Origin: Acidobacteriota bacterium
GTDB taxonomy: Bacteria; Acidobacteriota; Vicinamibacteria; Marinacidobacterales; Marinacidobacteraceae
Direction of reading: 5' to 3'
Assembly (NCBI GenBank): GCA_022826825.1
Contig: JAJDUD010000003.1
Location: 55,216-119,215, forward strand
DNA length: 64,000 nucleotides
A program made the translations under genes and the position numbers. The notes beneath the pieces are model-generated. The model had not been told where the DNA came from. It saw nothing but the letters and a program-made list of their open reading frames with translations, and searched no databases. Positions 40,789 through 48,575 of this stretch are shown here, in pieces (the first letter of the stretch is position 1; the number at the start of each line of letters is the position of its first letter).

Positions 40789-41781
40789 TCAGCGCGCGGG
40801 GGACATCGCCGGCGCCTGGCGCTGGGGCATGGGTTTCGGGGGGGCGTGGGGAGCGCGTTCGGGCGTCTCCGCATCGCGCGCGGCGCGCGCCTCGCGGGCG
40901 ATGCCCCGCAGCTGTTCGCGGGCGGGCTTGATGAGGTTCCGCGCGATGCGGTGCCCCTCGGAGGCCGCGCGGTGCATCTCGCGCGGGTCCTCCTTGAGGG
41001 CCTTGATCCAGAGCTCCTTGTAGCTGGGATCGTGCTGCGGCTGGTAGCCGACGCCGAGCCGATCGCCCGCCGTCATGGTGGCGATCTCGACGCGGAGCTT
41101 CTCGCGGCCGTGCGCCGCGCCGTCCAGACCTTCGCTGTGGGTCTGCTTGAAGGTCTCGCGGTCCATCCGGCTCTCGTGTCCGGAGGCGTGGGCCATGTTC
41201 CGCAGCGCGGTGCTGTAGTAGTGCTCCGGACTCCGGAACTGCTTCCGCTCGGGGAGGACGACCTGGTCGTGCTCCTTGTTGTAGTAGTTGTGTTCGCCGG
41301 CGGTGTGCTTGATCTCGACGGCGGAGGCGGCGATGACGGCGTCGGCGCCGCGGTGCGCCTGCCATTCCGGCCGCGGCGGGCGCCGGTCGAGCTTGAGGCC
41401 GCGGACCTGCTCGACGTTGTAGACGATGGAGGTGCGCCAGACGGGCTTCTGCCCGTCGCGTTCCTGGCGGACGAGGATGCGTTCGCCGGGCCCCTTCGGC
41501 GGCTGGGCGCCGGCCTCCTTGATCTGCTGCATGGTGATCCAGCGGTTGTCGGTGAAGCCGCGGTCCTGGCCGCGGACGGGCAGGTAGACGGCGTTGCCGC
41601 CGGTGTAGGCGCGGTGGGTGATGGCGTTTCGGGGCAGGACCCGCTCGCCGGCCTTCGCGGCGCGCTGCCAGGGCGCGGTGCCTTCCTCCATCTGCCGGAT
41701 GGCGGTCTCAGCGAACTTCCCGTAGTAGCGGCTGGGCGAGTCGATCGCGGGCTTCGAGGGAGAGGTTTTGGCTTCGGCCAT
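40789..41781 (-). CDS. ArdC-like antirestriction protein with altered metalloprotease site
   Basis: A 330-aa ArdC paralogue. The N-terminal DNA-binding part is kept (MEEGTAPWQRAAKAGERVLP, DNRWITMQQIKEAG). The C-terminal HExxH site is changed: ALRNMAHASGH at 192-202 replaces ALHELSHASGH, so the first ligand His and the catalytic Glu are lost. It follows the intact copy by 61 bp and shares 20+ identical bases around the start codon with it, showing duplication. It may be DNA-binding only. Confidence 0.8.
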   Translation of the reverse strand: MAEAKTSPSKPAIDSPSRYYGKFAETAIRQMEEGTAPWQRAAKAGERVLPRNAITHRAYTGGNAVYLPVRGQDRGFTDNRWITMQQIKEAGAQPPKGPGERILVRQERDGQKPVWRTSIVYNVEQVRGLKLDRRPPRPEWQAHRGADAVIAASAVEIKHTAGEHNYYNKEHDQVVLPERKQFRSPEHYYSTALRNMAHASGHESRMDRETFKQTHSEGLDGAAHGREKLRVEIATMTAGDRLGVGYQPQHDPSYKELWIKALKEDPREMHRAASEGHRIARNLIKPAREQLRGIAREARAARDAETPERAPHAPPKPMPQRQAPAMSPAR

Positions 41782-41842
41782 GTTGGTTACTCCTGGTTGG
41801 GGGTTTCGGGATCGCGCGGAGGCCGCGCATGGGATGGAAGGC

Positions 41843-42928
41843 TCATCGTCCGGGCGTCATGGCCGGCTGCTGCCGCGCGGGAGCCGGAGGCGTGAGCGCG
41901 GGAACGCGCATCTCGGCGGCGTCCGGTGAGGACGGCTTGTCCCGGCCGATCTCCTGGATCCGCTCGCGGGCCGGCTTCACGAGGAAGTCGGAGATGCGGG
42001 TGGCCTCGGCGGCCGCGCGGTAGATCTCGCGTGGGTCGTCCTTGAGGGCTTTGATCCAGCTCTCGACGTACGCCGCGCTGTTGCCGCAGTGGCCGTCCTG
42101 CGGGTGGTGGCCAATGCCGATGCGCTCGCCGGTCATCATGGCGGCGATTTCCGCCCGGAGCTCTTCGCGGGCGTAGGGCGCGCTGCCGAAGCCGCCGGTG
42201 GGGTATTTGACGGCGTTGTGGAAGGTCTCGCGGTCCATCCGGCTCTTGTGTCCGGACGCGTGTGAAAGCTCGTGGAGAGCGGTCGCGTAGTAGTGCTCGG
42301 CGGACGGGAACTGGCCGCGCTCGGGGAGGACGATCTGGTCGGCTCTTGAGCTGTAGTAGGCGCGATTGCCGGGTGCGTGCTTGATCGGGACGTTGGAGGT
42401 TTCGATCACGGCTTCGGCCGCCTGGTGGCGTTGCCACTCGGGCGCGGGCGCGTCGCGCGGGGGCAGGTCGAGTCCTTCGGCTTGCTCGGCGTTGAAGACG
42501 GTGTAGACGCGGACGAGGAGCCGCGGTTTGTCGGGGCGTTCGTAGACGGTCCGGCCGTCGGAGTCGACCATTTGACGGCCCTGGTCGTCCTTCTTGGAAA
42601 GCAGCTTCTGGTTCTGGAAGTAGAGGATCTTTGCGCCGCGTTCGCCCTTGCGGACGTGGCCGCCAGCTTCTTTGATCTGGCGGTAGGTGGCCCAGCGATG
42701 GTCGGCGAAGCCGCGTTGCGCGCCCTCGAGTGCGAGGCCGAGGGAGTTGCCGCCGGTGTATCGGTTGCCCGTGAAGGGGTTGCGGGGAAGGAGGTGCTCG
42801 CCGGGTTTCCAGGGGCGCTGCCAGGGGGCGGTGCCGGCCTCGATCTGCTTGATGATCGCGGCGGCAAACTGCTGGTGGTACTCGGTGATGCGGTCCCGGC
42901 CGCGAGTGTTGGCTTTGGCTTCGGCCAT
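41843..42928 (-). CDS. ardC: ArdC antirestriction protein, intact
   Basis: A 361-aa protein with N-terminal single-strand-DNA-binding region (IEAGTAPWQRPWKPGEHLLP, GFADHRWATYRQIKEAGG) and C-terminal zinc metalloprotease-like domain with H219-E220-LS-H223 in ALHELSHASGHKS. ArdC proteins protect incoming plasmid DNA from restriction. Lies 34 bp after the acidic 72-aa gene. Confidence 0.88.
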   Translation of the reverse strand: MAEAKANTRGRDRITEYHQQFAAAIIKQIEAGTAPWQRPWKPGEHLLPRNPFTGNRYTGGNSLGLALEGAQRGFADHRWATYRQIKEAGGHVRKGERGAKILYFQNQKLLSKKDDQGRQMVDSDGRTVYERPDKPRLLVRVYTVFNAEQAEGLDLPPRDAPAPEWQRHQAAEAVIETSNVPIKHAPGNRAYYSSRADQIVLPERGQFPSAEHYYATALHELSHASGHKSRMDRETFHNAVKYPTGGFGSAPYAREELRAEIAAMMTGERIGIGHHPQDGHCGNSAAYVESWIKALKDDPREIYRAAAEATRISDFLVKPARERIQEIGRDKPSSPDAAEMRVPALTPPAPARQQPAMTPGR

Positions 42929-42962
42929 GTTGGTTACTCATGCGGCGCGGGGTTCCGCGCGG

Positions 42963-43181
42963 TTAGGGCTGGTCCTCCAGAGCCAGGTCGTCAAACTCAG
43001 CCGAAGGCTCGTCGGTGTCGAGGGGGTCGCCGTTCTCGTCGGCGCCGGGGATGCCGAAGGCGTCGACGACCTCTCGCGGGGCCTCGATGGGCAGCCCGCG
43101 GTCGAAGACCTGAGCGAACTCCTCCTCGGTGTCGACGCTAAGGGCGGGTTTGCCCTCGATCTCGATTTCTCTGATTCCCAT
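42963..43181 (-). CDS. Acidic small protein, copy 3 (ArdC-associated)
   Basis: A 72-aa strongly acidic protein (tail DENGDPLDTDEPSAEFDDLA). Related to the proteins at 16043 and 17128 through MGIRE, VDTEEEF and RGLPIEAPREVVDAFGIPG. A good ribosome binding site (AAAGGAG) precedes the ATG. It is directly upstream of ardC, as the other copies are of ArdC-like genes. Confidence 0.7.
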   Translation of the reverse strand: MGIREIEIEGKPALSVDTEEEFAQVFDRGLPIEAPREVVDAFGIPGADENGDPLDTDEPSAEFDDLALEDQP

Positions 43182-43202
43182 GTGTGCTGCTCCTTTCGCG
43201 TT

Positions 43203-43937
43203 TCAGCGGGATGGCAGCGCCCGCGCGCGCGGACGCTGGATGTCGAGGAATGCCTTGCGGGTGGTCCGCTCGGCGTAGTAGCGGGGGTCGTGCTTCTCGC
43301 CGGCGCGGCGCTTCTCAAGCGCGGCGATGACCTTCTCCTGGGGGACGCCCTTGCGGAGCTGGTCCTTCGCATAGGCCCAGTCCCGGGCGGACTGGCTGGT
43401 GTCGCGGCCCTCGATCTGACGTCCCGTGCCGGGGGAGCGCTGCAGGGAATGCTCCACCTTCGGGAGATGCGCGAACGCATCCGGGCGCGTCGGCCGGCCA
43501 GCGTGGTCGGTCCACTGCACGGGCGCGTCGTCGCGCTCCGGTTTCTTGTTGCGGAAGCCCGGCACACGCATGACGCGGGCGACGTCGGCGACCGAGGAGT
43601 CGCCCCCGTAGCGGGCCGCCAGGCGGCGCATGGTGTCCTCGGCCTCCGGAGCGGTCCAGACGTCCGGATCCGCGTGCCAGATGACTTGGTAGTTGTGGCG
43701 TGAGCTCCGGACCACAGCCGCGGGGCGGGGCAGGGAACCCGCATGCACGTCGGCAAGCACGCGATGCAGGGACTCGGGGCCGTTGCGGTCCAGGTCGAGC
43801 TGGAGCCGGCGCACCTTCGCCACGTCCTGCTTCTCGCGGCGTCGCCGCTCCGGGTTGATGGGATTCATCGACACGAAGATGTCGTAGCCCTGGGCGTTCA
43901 GAGCCCGAAGCCACGCCTGGAACTTCGGCGCGGTCAC
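43203..43937 (-). CDS. RepB-type primase-like protein, N terminus interrupted at a microsatellite
   Basis: At least 244 aa with the RepB primase pattern: YDIFVSMNPINPE, VRRLQLDLDRNGPESL, SRHNYQVIWHADP and VADVARVMRVPGFRNKKP. The listed GTG start (43937) is too far in: the same frame upstream reads QATAYIRALYPAPSEHLAL, a normal N terminus, but contains no ATG, GTG, TTG or CTG. An ATG at 44191 reaches it only if the (AC)9 tract at 44069-44086 loses one unit. So the gene is either phase-variable and off, or frameshifted. Confidence 0.7.
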   Translation of the reverse strand: MTAPKFQAWLRALNAQGYDIFVSMNPINPERRRREKQDVAKVRRLQLDLDRNGPESLHRVLADVHAGSLPRPAAVVRSSRHNYQVIWHADPDVWTAPEAEDTMRRLAARYGGDSSVADVARVMRVPGFRNKKPERDDAPVQWTDHAGRPTRPDAFAHLPKVEHSLQRSPGTGRQIEGRDTSQSARDWAYAKDQLRKGVPQEKVIAALEKRRAGEKHDPRYYAERTTRKAFLDIQRPRARALPSR

Positions 43938-44068
43938 GGCTCGCGCCTGTTGGATTCGCTGTTCCGGGTGGCGGTCCTTGACCCGGTCGATCGCGACTAG
44001 CGCGAGGTGTTCAGATGGAGCGGGATAGAGCGCCCGGATATACGCCGTGGCTTGGTCCGGGTCTTGCT

Positions 44069-44086
44069 GTGTGTGTGTGTGTGTGT
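44069..44086 (-). repeat. (AC)9 microsatellite in the primase gene
   Basis: Nine GT units on the plus strand (AC on the coding strand). With 8 units, the frame from ATG 44191 (MPGTSPEQTGEF...) runs through THTHT into QQDPDQATAYIRAL and the rest of the primase; with 9 it ends at 43997. Such a tract is striking in 70% G+C DNA. Confidence 0.75.
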
Positions 44087-44365
44087 GGTTGCCACGGGTT
44101 TGGAGCCGGTTCGGGTTCGGAGCCGGTTATCTATCACACTCCGGGCCGTCGGCGCGAATTCGCCGGTCTGCTCTGGTGATGTTCCTGGCATCCCAGGGCC
44201 GGTCCAGCAACGGTTTTCGCGTTCGTAGTTGACCCGCCGCGCGAGCGGCGGGAGAGGGAGGGGCCGCGAAGCGGAGCCCGACCGGAGGCGCGCGGCGAAG
44301 TAGCGCTAAGTAGGCTTCGTCGCTCCGGGTGTTGGTGGCGTGGAAATTCGTCGTTCGTCCACTTC

Positions 44366-44546
44366 CCCAATTCCCTCCCCCCATATGGGAGGAATTGGGA
44401 AGGAATTGGGGAAGAATTGGGGTAAATCGTCGAGCCCAAGAGTGCCATGCGTTTTCGAGACGCCGGTAAACCTGGAAACACACCAGGTAAACCTGGAAAC
44501 ACACTGGGTAAACCTGGAAACACACCGGGTCGCCCTGGAAACACAC
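44366..44546. other. Putative replication origin: 21-bp iterons and 11-bp GGAATTGGG repeats
   Basis: Four direct repeats of GGTAAACCTGGAAACACAC start at 44465, 44486, 44507 and 44528 (period 21, the last slightly diverged). Left of them GGAATTGGG recurs at 44391, 44402 and 44413 (period 11), with the inverse CCCAATTCC at 44366 and CCCATATGGG between. Helically phased iterons beside a Rep-like gene and a primase suggest a plasmid-type origin. No gene covers 44192-44576. Confidence 0.65.
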
Positions 44547-44576
44547 GCCCCCTTTGGGGGTGGGTTGGCGACTCGA

Positions 44577-45824
44577 CTACTTGATGAGTCGACGGTGCCG
44601 GCGCCTGGGATCCACGGCCACGAGCCGGAAGCCGCGGCGGCCACTCGAGTCGTCCGCGAGTTCGAATTCCAGGTCGCCCGCGTCCTGTAGATCGTCGAGA
44701 GCCGCCTCGGTCCGCCCGCGCCGACGATAGAGCGCCTGCTTGCTCATATGTTCCGGAGGAGGGCCGCATGCAACCCGGGTAAGGTCGGCGAGGGAGTAGA
44801 TCTGAAGGCGGCTAGCGGCGGGGTTGGGGAGCCGCTTTCCCGTAGCGATCGCTTTCGGGTGATGCCACTCCAGGACCGGCTGCCCCTTGCTGAACACGGG
44901 GTTGCCGGCGGCGTCGAGAATGACCCCTCCGCGGCCGCGCCGCACTTCGGGAATCGTGAGTTCGATGCCCCGCCCATCGATTGCGAAACGGTCGCGCAGG
45001 AAACAGGCGGCGAAATAGAGCCGCCAGTGCGGCGCCGCCCGCCGCGCCCAGTGGCGGGCTCGCAGCCGGTCGTACCGGAAGCCTCGCCCGTCGGGATCCG
45101 GCGGCAGTCGGACGAAGATCTCCACCGAGCCGTCGAGCCCGTAAGGCATGGCGCCGATCATCAGGGGACGCAGCGCGGCAAGCGATCCGTCCGGGAGGGT
45201 GATGGGCCCGGCCTCGAGGTGCGTCATGCGGTTGAGCGCCCGGCGCAGCAGCCCGATCGCCCGGCCCCCTCGGGGGATCTCGTCCCACAACTCCGCCGCC
45301 ATCTCGGCCGCGGAGAAGTACTGCGGAGTCAGGACGCCGCTCTTGCGTGCGGCCGGACTCAGGTTGCCGAGCACATGAACGACGAGCCGGGCCTCGTGGG
45401 TTACGCCGCGCCCGCTGCGCATGGACTGTCCGCCGAGGAAGTCGAACGCCGCCAGTGCGGGAGGCAGCGGTGGCGCCTCCGGATGCGTCGTCGCGTCGTT
45501 GAACGGCAAGTAGCCCGGCCGGAATTCGTCCGGGGCGGGCTCCTGAGGGCCGGGAAAGGCCAGCAACCTCGATTCTGGAGGCCGCTCCTTGCTGAAGTTC
45601 CAGCGTTCCAGGCGGGCGGGGAAACGCGCCTGCCAGCCCGAATCCCAGGCGCGAACCTGCTCGACCACCTCCGCGAGGGCCGAGAGGCCCGCCGGATTCA
45701 CGGGGGCGTTCAGCGCCTTCATCAGTGCGGCGGGAGGATTGTCGCTGGCGGGGACCTCGGATATGACCAAGCGGGTGCCGTCCCCCCTGTGGACGCGCCA
45801 GCCGTCGCGCCGGATCAGGAGCAC
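44577..45824 (-). CDS. Putative plasmid replication initiation protein
   Basis: A 415-aa protein beside iterons. The central part (SAAEMAAELWDEIPRGGRAI, LRRALNRMTHLEAG) and the basic region (LRARHWARRAAPHWRLYFAA) suggest winged-helix DNA binding as in plasmid initiators, and the C-terminal part (EHMSKQALYRRRGRTEAALD) looks helical. Identification rests on context and is tentative. The frame stays open for 190 nt upstream of the GTG at 45824 with coding-like composition (WAESRTDLVIAAVIQDEARL) but no standard start codon. Confidence 0.5.
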   Translation of the reverse strand: MLLIRRDGWRVHRGDGTRLVISEVPASDNPPAALMKALNAPVNPAGLSALAEVVEQVRAWDSGWQARFPARLERWNFSKERPPESRLLAFPGPQEPAPDEFRPGYLPFNDATTHPEAPPLPPALAAFDFLGGQSMRSGRGVTHEARLVVHVLGNLSPAARKSGVLTPQYFSAAEMAAELWDEIPRGGRAIGLLRRALNRMTHLEAGPITLPDGSLAALRPLMIGAMPYGLDGSVEIFVRLPPDPDGRGFRYDRLRARHWARRAAPHWRLYFAACFLRDRFAIDGRGIELTIPEVRRGRGGVILDAAGNPVFSKGQPVLEWHHPKAIATGKRLPNPAASRLQIYSLADLTRVACGPPPEHMSKQALYRRRGRTEAALDDLQDAGDLEFELADDSSGRRGFRLVAVDPRRRHRRLIK

Positions 45825-46030
45825 GAGGGCGCGCGCCTCTTCAGCCGGCGTTCCGTCGGGGAATTCGAGTTGCGCCCAGCGGGAGAGCCGCGCCTCGTCC
45901 TGGATTACTGCCGCGATGACAAGGTCGGTGCGGGACTCCGCCCAGCGCTGTGCGCGTCTGTTCCGCGCCCGGGCGTCCTTGCGGGCGCGGGCGTCCTTTC
46001 GCGCGCGGGCGTCGGCCGGTGCGGAGTCAG

Positions 46031-46041
46031 CTTCCGATAAG
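46031..46041. repeat. CTTCCGATAAG motif at the right edge of the element
   Basis: The same 11 bp end the tandem array at 11087-11097. One copy at each end of the region with element genes makes it a candidate for a recombination core or a shared protein-binding site. The 60 bp after it hold only AT-rich sequence (GTATGATTATGTTAAG). Confidence 0.3.
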
Positions 46042-46097
46042 TATGATTATGTTAAGAAACAACCCGCAAGCGGTGTGGACAAGAGATTTGCCGCCTG

Positions 46098-46979
46098 TTA
46101 CTCCCGCTCCCGAAACGCCATGACGTCCCGGTGAAACACGAACAGAGAGTCCAGATCCTCCGACGGCGATTCAAAGTTGTAGGTCCGCCCACCGCGCACC
46201 TTGAGCCGCAGGTTGTTCTGGAGATAGTCGAGTTCGAAGCGCTCCGTCTCTGCGAACGACAGTTGGAAGGCGTCCTTGTGATCCGTCTGGTAGTCGAACC
46301 CCTGCGGGGTGGCGACCAGCGTCCCCTCACACGATCCGAAGCGGTGCTTGTGGACGACGACTACCCGCACGGCCAACGCGGCCACCGGGTCGCCGAACTC
46401 CACCCGAACCGGAACCGGCCGCCGGCCCACCTCGACCTTCCGGGACACCACGTCCCGCCCCGCCACCGACACGGTCAGGTTGTATTCCCCTGGCCTCAGG
46501 TCGCTGATGGTCACCGGCGTGTTTCCCTTGAAGTTCCGGTTCAGGAAAACATTCGCGCCGGCCACGTCGCTTTCCACGGTGATGGACCCGAGCATCTCGA
46601 TGAGATCGGCGGCCAGCGACCTGGTTCGGCCTCCCCGGATCGTGATGTCGACCTCCAGGGGATGAAATCCCTCCTTCTCGACCCGAACCGGATACACCCC
46701 CGCGTCCAGGTCCTCCCAGGCGCCCGGCACCGTCCCCAGTCTCCGGCCGTCCAGCAACACGCCGGCCCCATCCGTTCCCTCCACGTGCAGGCTGCCGGTC
46801 GTCGGCGGCGGGGGGGGCGGCGGCGGGGCGGGCCTGGCCGGTTCCGGTTCCGGGGCCGGAGGGGCCTCGTCGATCGGCGCCGCTTCTTCGGCCGGCGCCG
46901 GGGCTTCCTCGCCGCTACCGCAACCTGCGAGCGTCCCGACTCCCAGCAGGAACAGGACAGCGCTCGCCGCGAGGCGCAT
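46098..46979 (-). CDS. PEGA-domain lipoprotein
   Basis: A 293-aa lipoprotein (MRLAASAVLFLLGVGTLAGC), with an acidic/proline-rich linker, two PEGA repeats (GVLLDGRRLGTVPGAWEDLD, ANVFLNRNFKGNTPVTISDL) and a C-terminal domain that may bind the wall or another protein (ERFELDYLQNNLRLKVRGG). I use the ATG at 46979, just after the flavin reductase stop. Last gene of the redox operon. Confidence 0.78.
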   Translation of the reverse strand: MRLAASAVLFLLGVGTLAGCGSGEEAPAPAEEAAPIDEAPPAPEPEPARPAPPPPPPPPTTGSLHVEGTDGAGVLLDGRRLGTVPGAWEDLDAGVYPVRVEKEGFHPLEVDITIRGGRTRSLAADLIEMLGSITVESDVAGANVFLNRNFKGNTPVTISDLRPGEYNLTVSVAGRDVVSRKVEVGRRPVPVRVEFGDPVAALAVRVVVVHKHRFGSCEGTLVATPQGFDYQTDHKDAFQLSFAETERFELDYLQNNLRLKVRGGRTYNFESPSEDLDSLFVFHRDVMAFRERE

Positions 46980-46983
46980 CGAA

Positions 46984-47502
46984 CTAACCCGACGAGTCAC
47001 CCGGGGCGTCTCCCACTTCGCGATAGCCCCGGTCGTAGTAGAGGAGCGGTGCGGCCTCGGCCCGCTCTACCCTGCCCTCGGTCACCCGCCCGATGAACAG
47101 CGTGTGATCCCCCTCGGCGTAGGCCCCGACGGTGGCGCATTCGAGCCAGCCGATACAGCCTGCGAGCAGCGGTGGATCTCCCGATCCGCCCGCCCGCACC
47201 GCGTCGGAAAACGGCGCGGAAAACTGGGCTTCGGAGTCCAGGCCCGGCTTCGCGAAGTGCCCCGAGACTCCAGCCTGATCGGAAGCGAGCAGGTGCACTC
47301 GAAAAGCGCCCGCGGCGATCGCAGTGTGGGCCCGCGCCGAGTTCATGATCGAGACGAGCACCAGCGGCGGGTCGAGGCTCACCGGGATGAAGGAACTGAC
47401 GGTGATGCCCCGCGGGCCTTCCGGGCCGCTGGCGGTCACCACGGTCACCAGTTGCGGCGCGCGGCGCATCAGGCCGCGGATCGCCGAACCCGGGTCGCTC
47501 AT
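46984..47502 (-). CDS. Flavin reductase-like (FMN-binding) protein
   Basis: A 172-aa flavin reductase-domain protein: VTVVTASGPEGPRGITVSSF, SLDPPLVLVSIMNSARA and the later VHLLASDQAGVSGHFA. It would bind FMN and use NAD(P)H. Its start overlaps the OsmC stop by 4 bp, placing it in the redox operon. Confidence 0.85.
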   Translation of the reverse strand: MSDPGSAIRGLMRRAPQLVTVVTASGPEGPRGITVSSFIPVSLDPPLVLVSIMNSARAHTAIAAGAFRVHLLASDQAGVSGHFAKPGLDSEAQFSAPFSDAVRAGGSGDPPLLAGCIGWLECATVGAYAEGDHTLFIGRVTEGRVERAEAAPLLYYDRGYREVGDAPGDSSG

Positions 47503-47999
47503 CCAGCCAGGCCCGGGTCGTCCATTTCCTTGAAATCAGCCGCGTAGGTGATGTCCACGCTGCCCTTGAGGGTGTTGGCGAGCGGGCAGCCGCGTTCGTG
47601 GAAGCGGAGCGCGCGTTCGGCCTCCTCGCGCTTTCCGGCCGGCAACGCCACCCGGTACCGAATGCGGATGGAACGCAGCGCCATGACCCCGCTCTCATCC
47701 ACGATGTCGCCCTCGATGTCCGCCGAAAGCCGATTCGGCTGGCTCGGAATGCCGCGTACTTCGAGCGCCCGCCCGAACGTACCCACCATTCAACCGCCGG
47801 TAGCGGCCACCACGTAGTCGAGAGTCGCCGGCAGTTCTTCCGCCGGGGTCACTCCGTAGAACGCGGCAATCCCGCTGTGGACGCCGAAGCGGACGGGCTC
47901 CCCGAAGTCCTCGAGGAAGGCCTGCCGGACCGGACCGGCCTCCTTGACGACCCGGGCGTGGCAGGTGTGGACGACCTTCTTCCTCGGGTCGGGGCTCAT
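47499..47999 (-). CDS. OsmC-like selenoprotein
   Basis: A 166-aa OsmC-family peroxide/thiol protein read through an in-frame TGA at 47792-47790 (residue 70). The context DYVVAATGG-U-MVGTFGRALE matches the helix that carries the catalytic peroxidatic Cys of OsmC/Ohr. The second conserved Cys is present in ERGCPLANTLKGSVDI. Because ATG follows the TGA directly, automated calls split it into 69-aa and 96-aa pieces. A SECIS-like hairpin follows. Its ATG overlaps the upstream stop (ATGA). Confidence 0.85.
47760..47789 (-). promoter_or_regulatory. SECIS-like element of the OsmC-like gene
   Basis: On the coding strand TTCGGGC (47777-47771) pairs with GCTCGAA (47766-47760), one G-U pair included, around the loop GGGC. 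The loop starts 20 nt after the UGA. Confidence 0.65.
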
Positions 48000-48541
48000 C
48001 GCGACTTTCCGAAGATCTCGGAGTGCAGATCCTTCACCGGGGCCCCGGCCCTGGCGGTCGGCAGTGACAGCTCCAGGGTAGTGCTGGTGGGTGCGCTGCA
48101 GGCGTTGTCCGTACAGAGCTGGTAGCGGACCAGCACCTCGGCGTCCGCGGAACGGCCGCGCTCGAGAACGGACGTGACCGGGATCCGGATGGCGATCGTC
48201 CCCTCGTAGAGGTCGTATTCCCCGAGTCCCGAGAGATCGCGCCGAATTGGGGGCGGATAGGCGGGCTCGCCGCTCTCGAACGCGCCTCCCTCGACGAGTT
48301 CCACCACCGTGGCGGTCGGAAAGGCCTCCTCGGGACCGTAGAGGTGGTAACCCTCGTCAAGTTCCGCGACCACCGCCACTTCGAGGTGGTCCCCCGGGCG
48401 GACCGGGGACTGGGAAGCCACCAACTCGAACTTCGCCGCGTTTTCCCAGTCGGGGATCATCGGCGCCTGACCGGCGGCAAGACCGCCGGACACGGCCAGC
48501 AGAAGGGCGGAGAGCGTGAGACGGCGTTTCAGATGTTTCAT
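47996..48541 (-). CDS. DsbD alpha-domain-like periplasmic protein
   Basis: A 181-aa exported protein (signal LTLSALLLAVSGGLAAG) corresponding to the N-terminal domain of DsbD: HLEVAVVAELDEGYHLYGP and the cysteine pair in VRYQLCTDNACSAPTS. It lacks the transmembrane and gamma domains, so it is a stand-alone periplasmic thiol carrier. Its place between two selenoproteins suggests reducing-power delivery. Confidence 0.8.
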   Translation of the reverse strand: MKHLKRRLTLSALLLAVSGGLAAGQAPMIPDWENAAKFELVASQSPVRPGDHLEVAVVAELDEGYHLYGPEEAFPTATVVELVEGGAFESGEPAYPPPIRRDLSGLGEYDLYEGTIAIRIPVTSVLERGRSADAEVLVRYQLCTDNACSAPTSTTLELSLPTARAGAPVKDLHSEIFGKSR

Positions 48542-48575
48542 TGGGGCCGAAACTCCTTTTGGTGATTGGCGGGGA

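Noticed and set aside
44465..44546. 21-bp repeats as a CRISPR or as a coding repeat
   Set aside because: The repeats are directly adjacent without spacers and the frame across them is low complexity; an iteron reading fits better.
47499..47789. Separate 96-aa gene beginning at the ATG after the UGA
   Set aside because: It is the C-terminal half of OsmC; alone it would lack the first catalytic residue and half the fold, and no ribosome binding site is seen.
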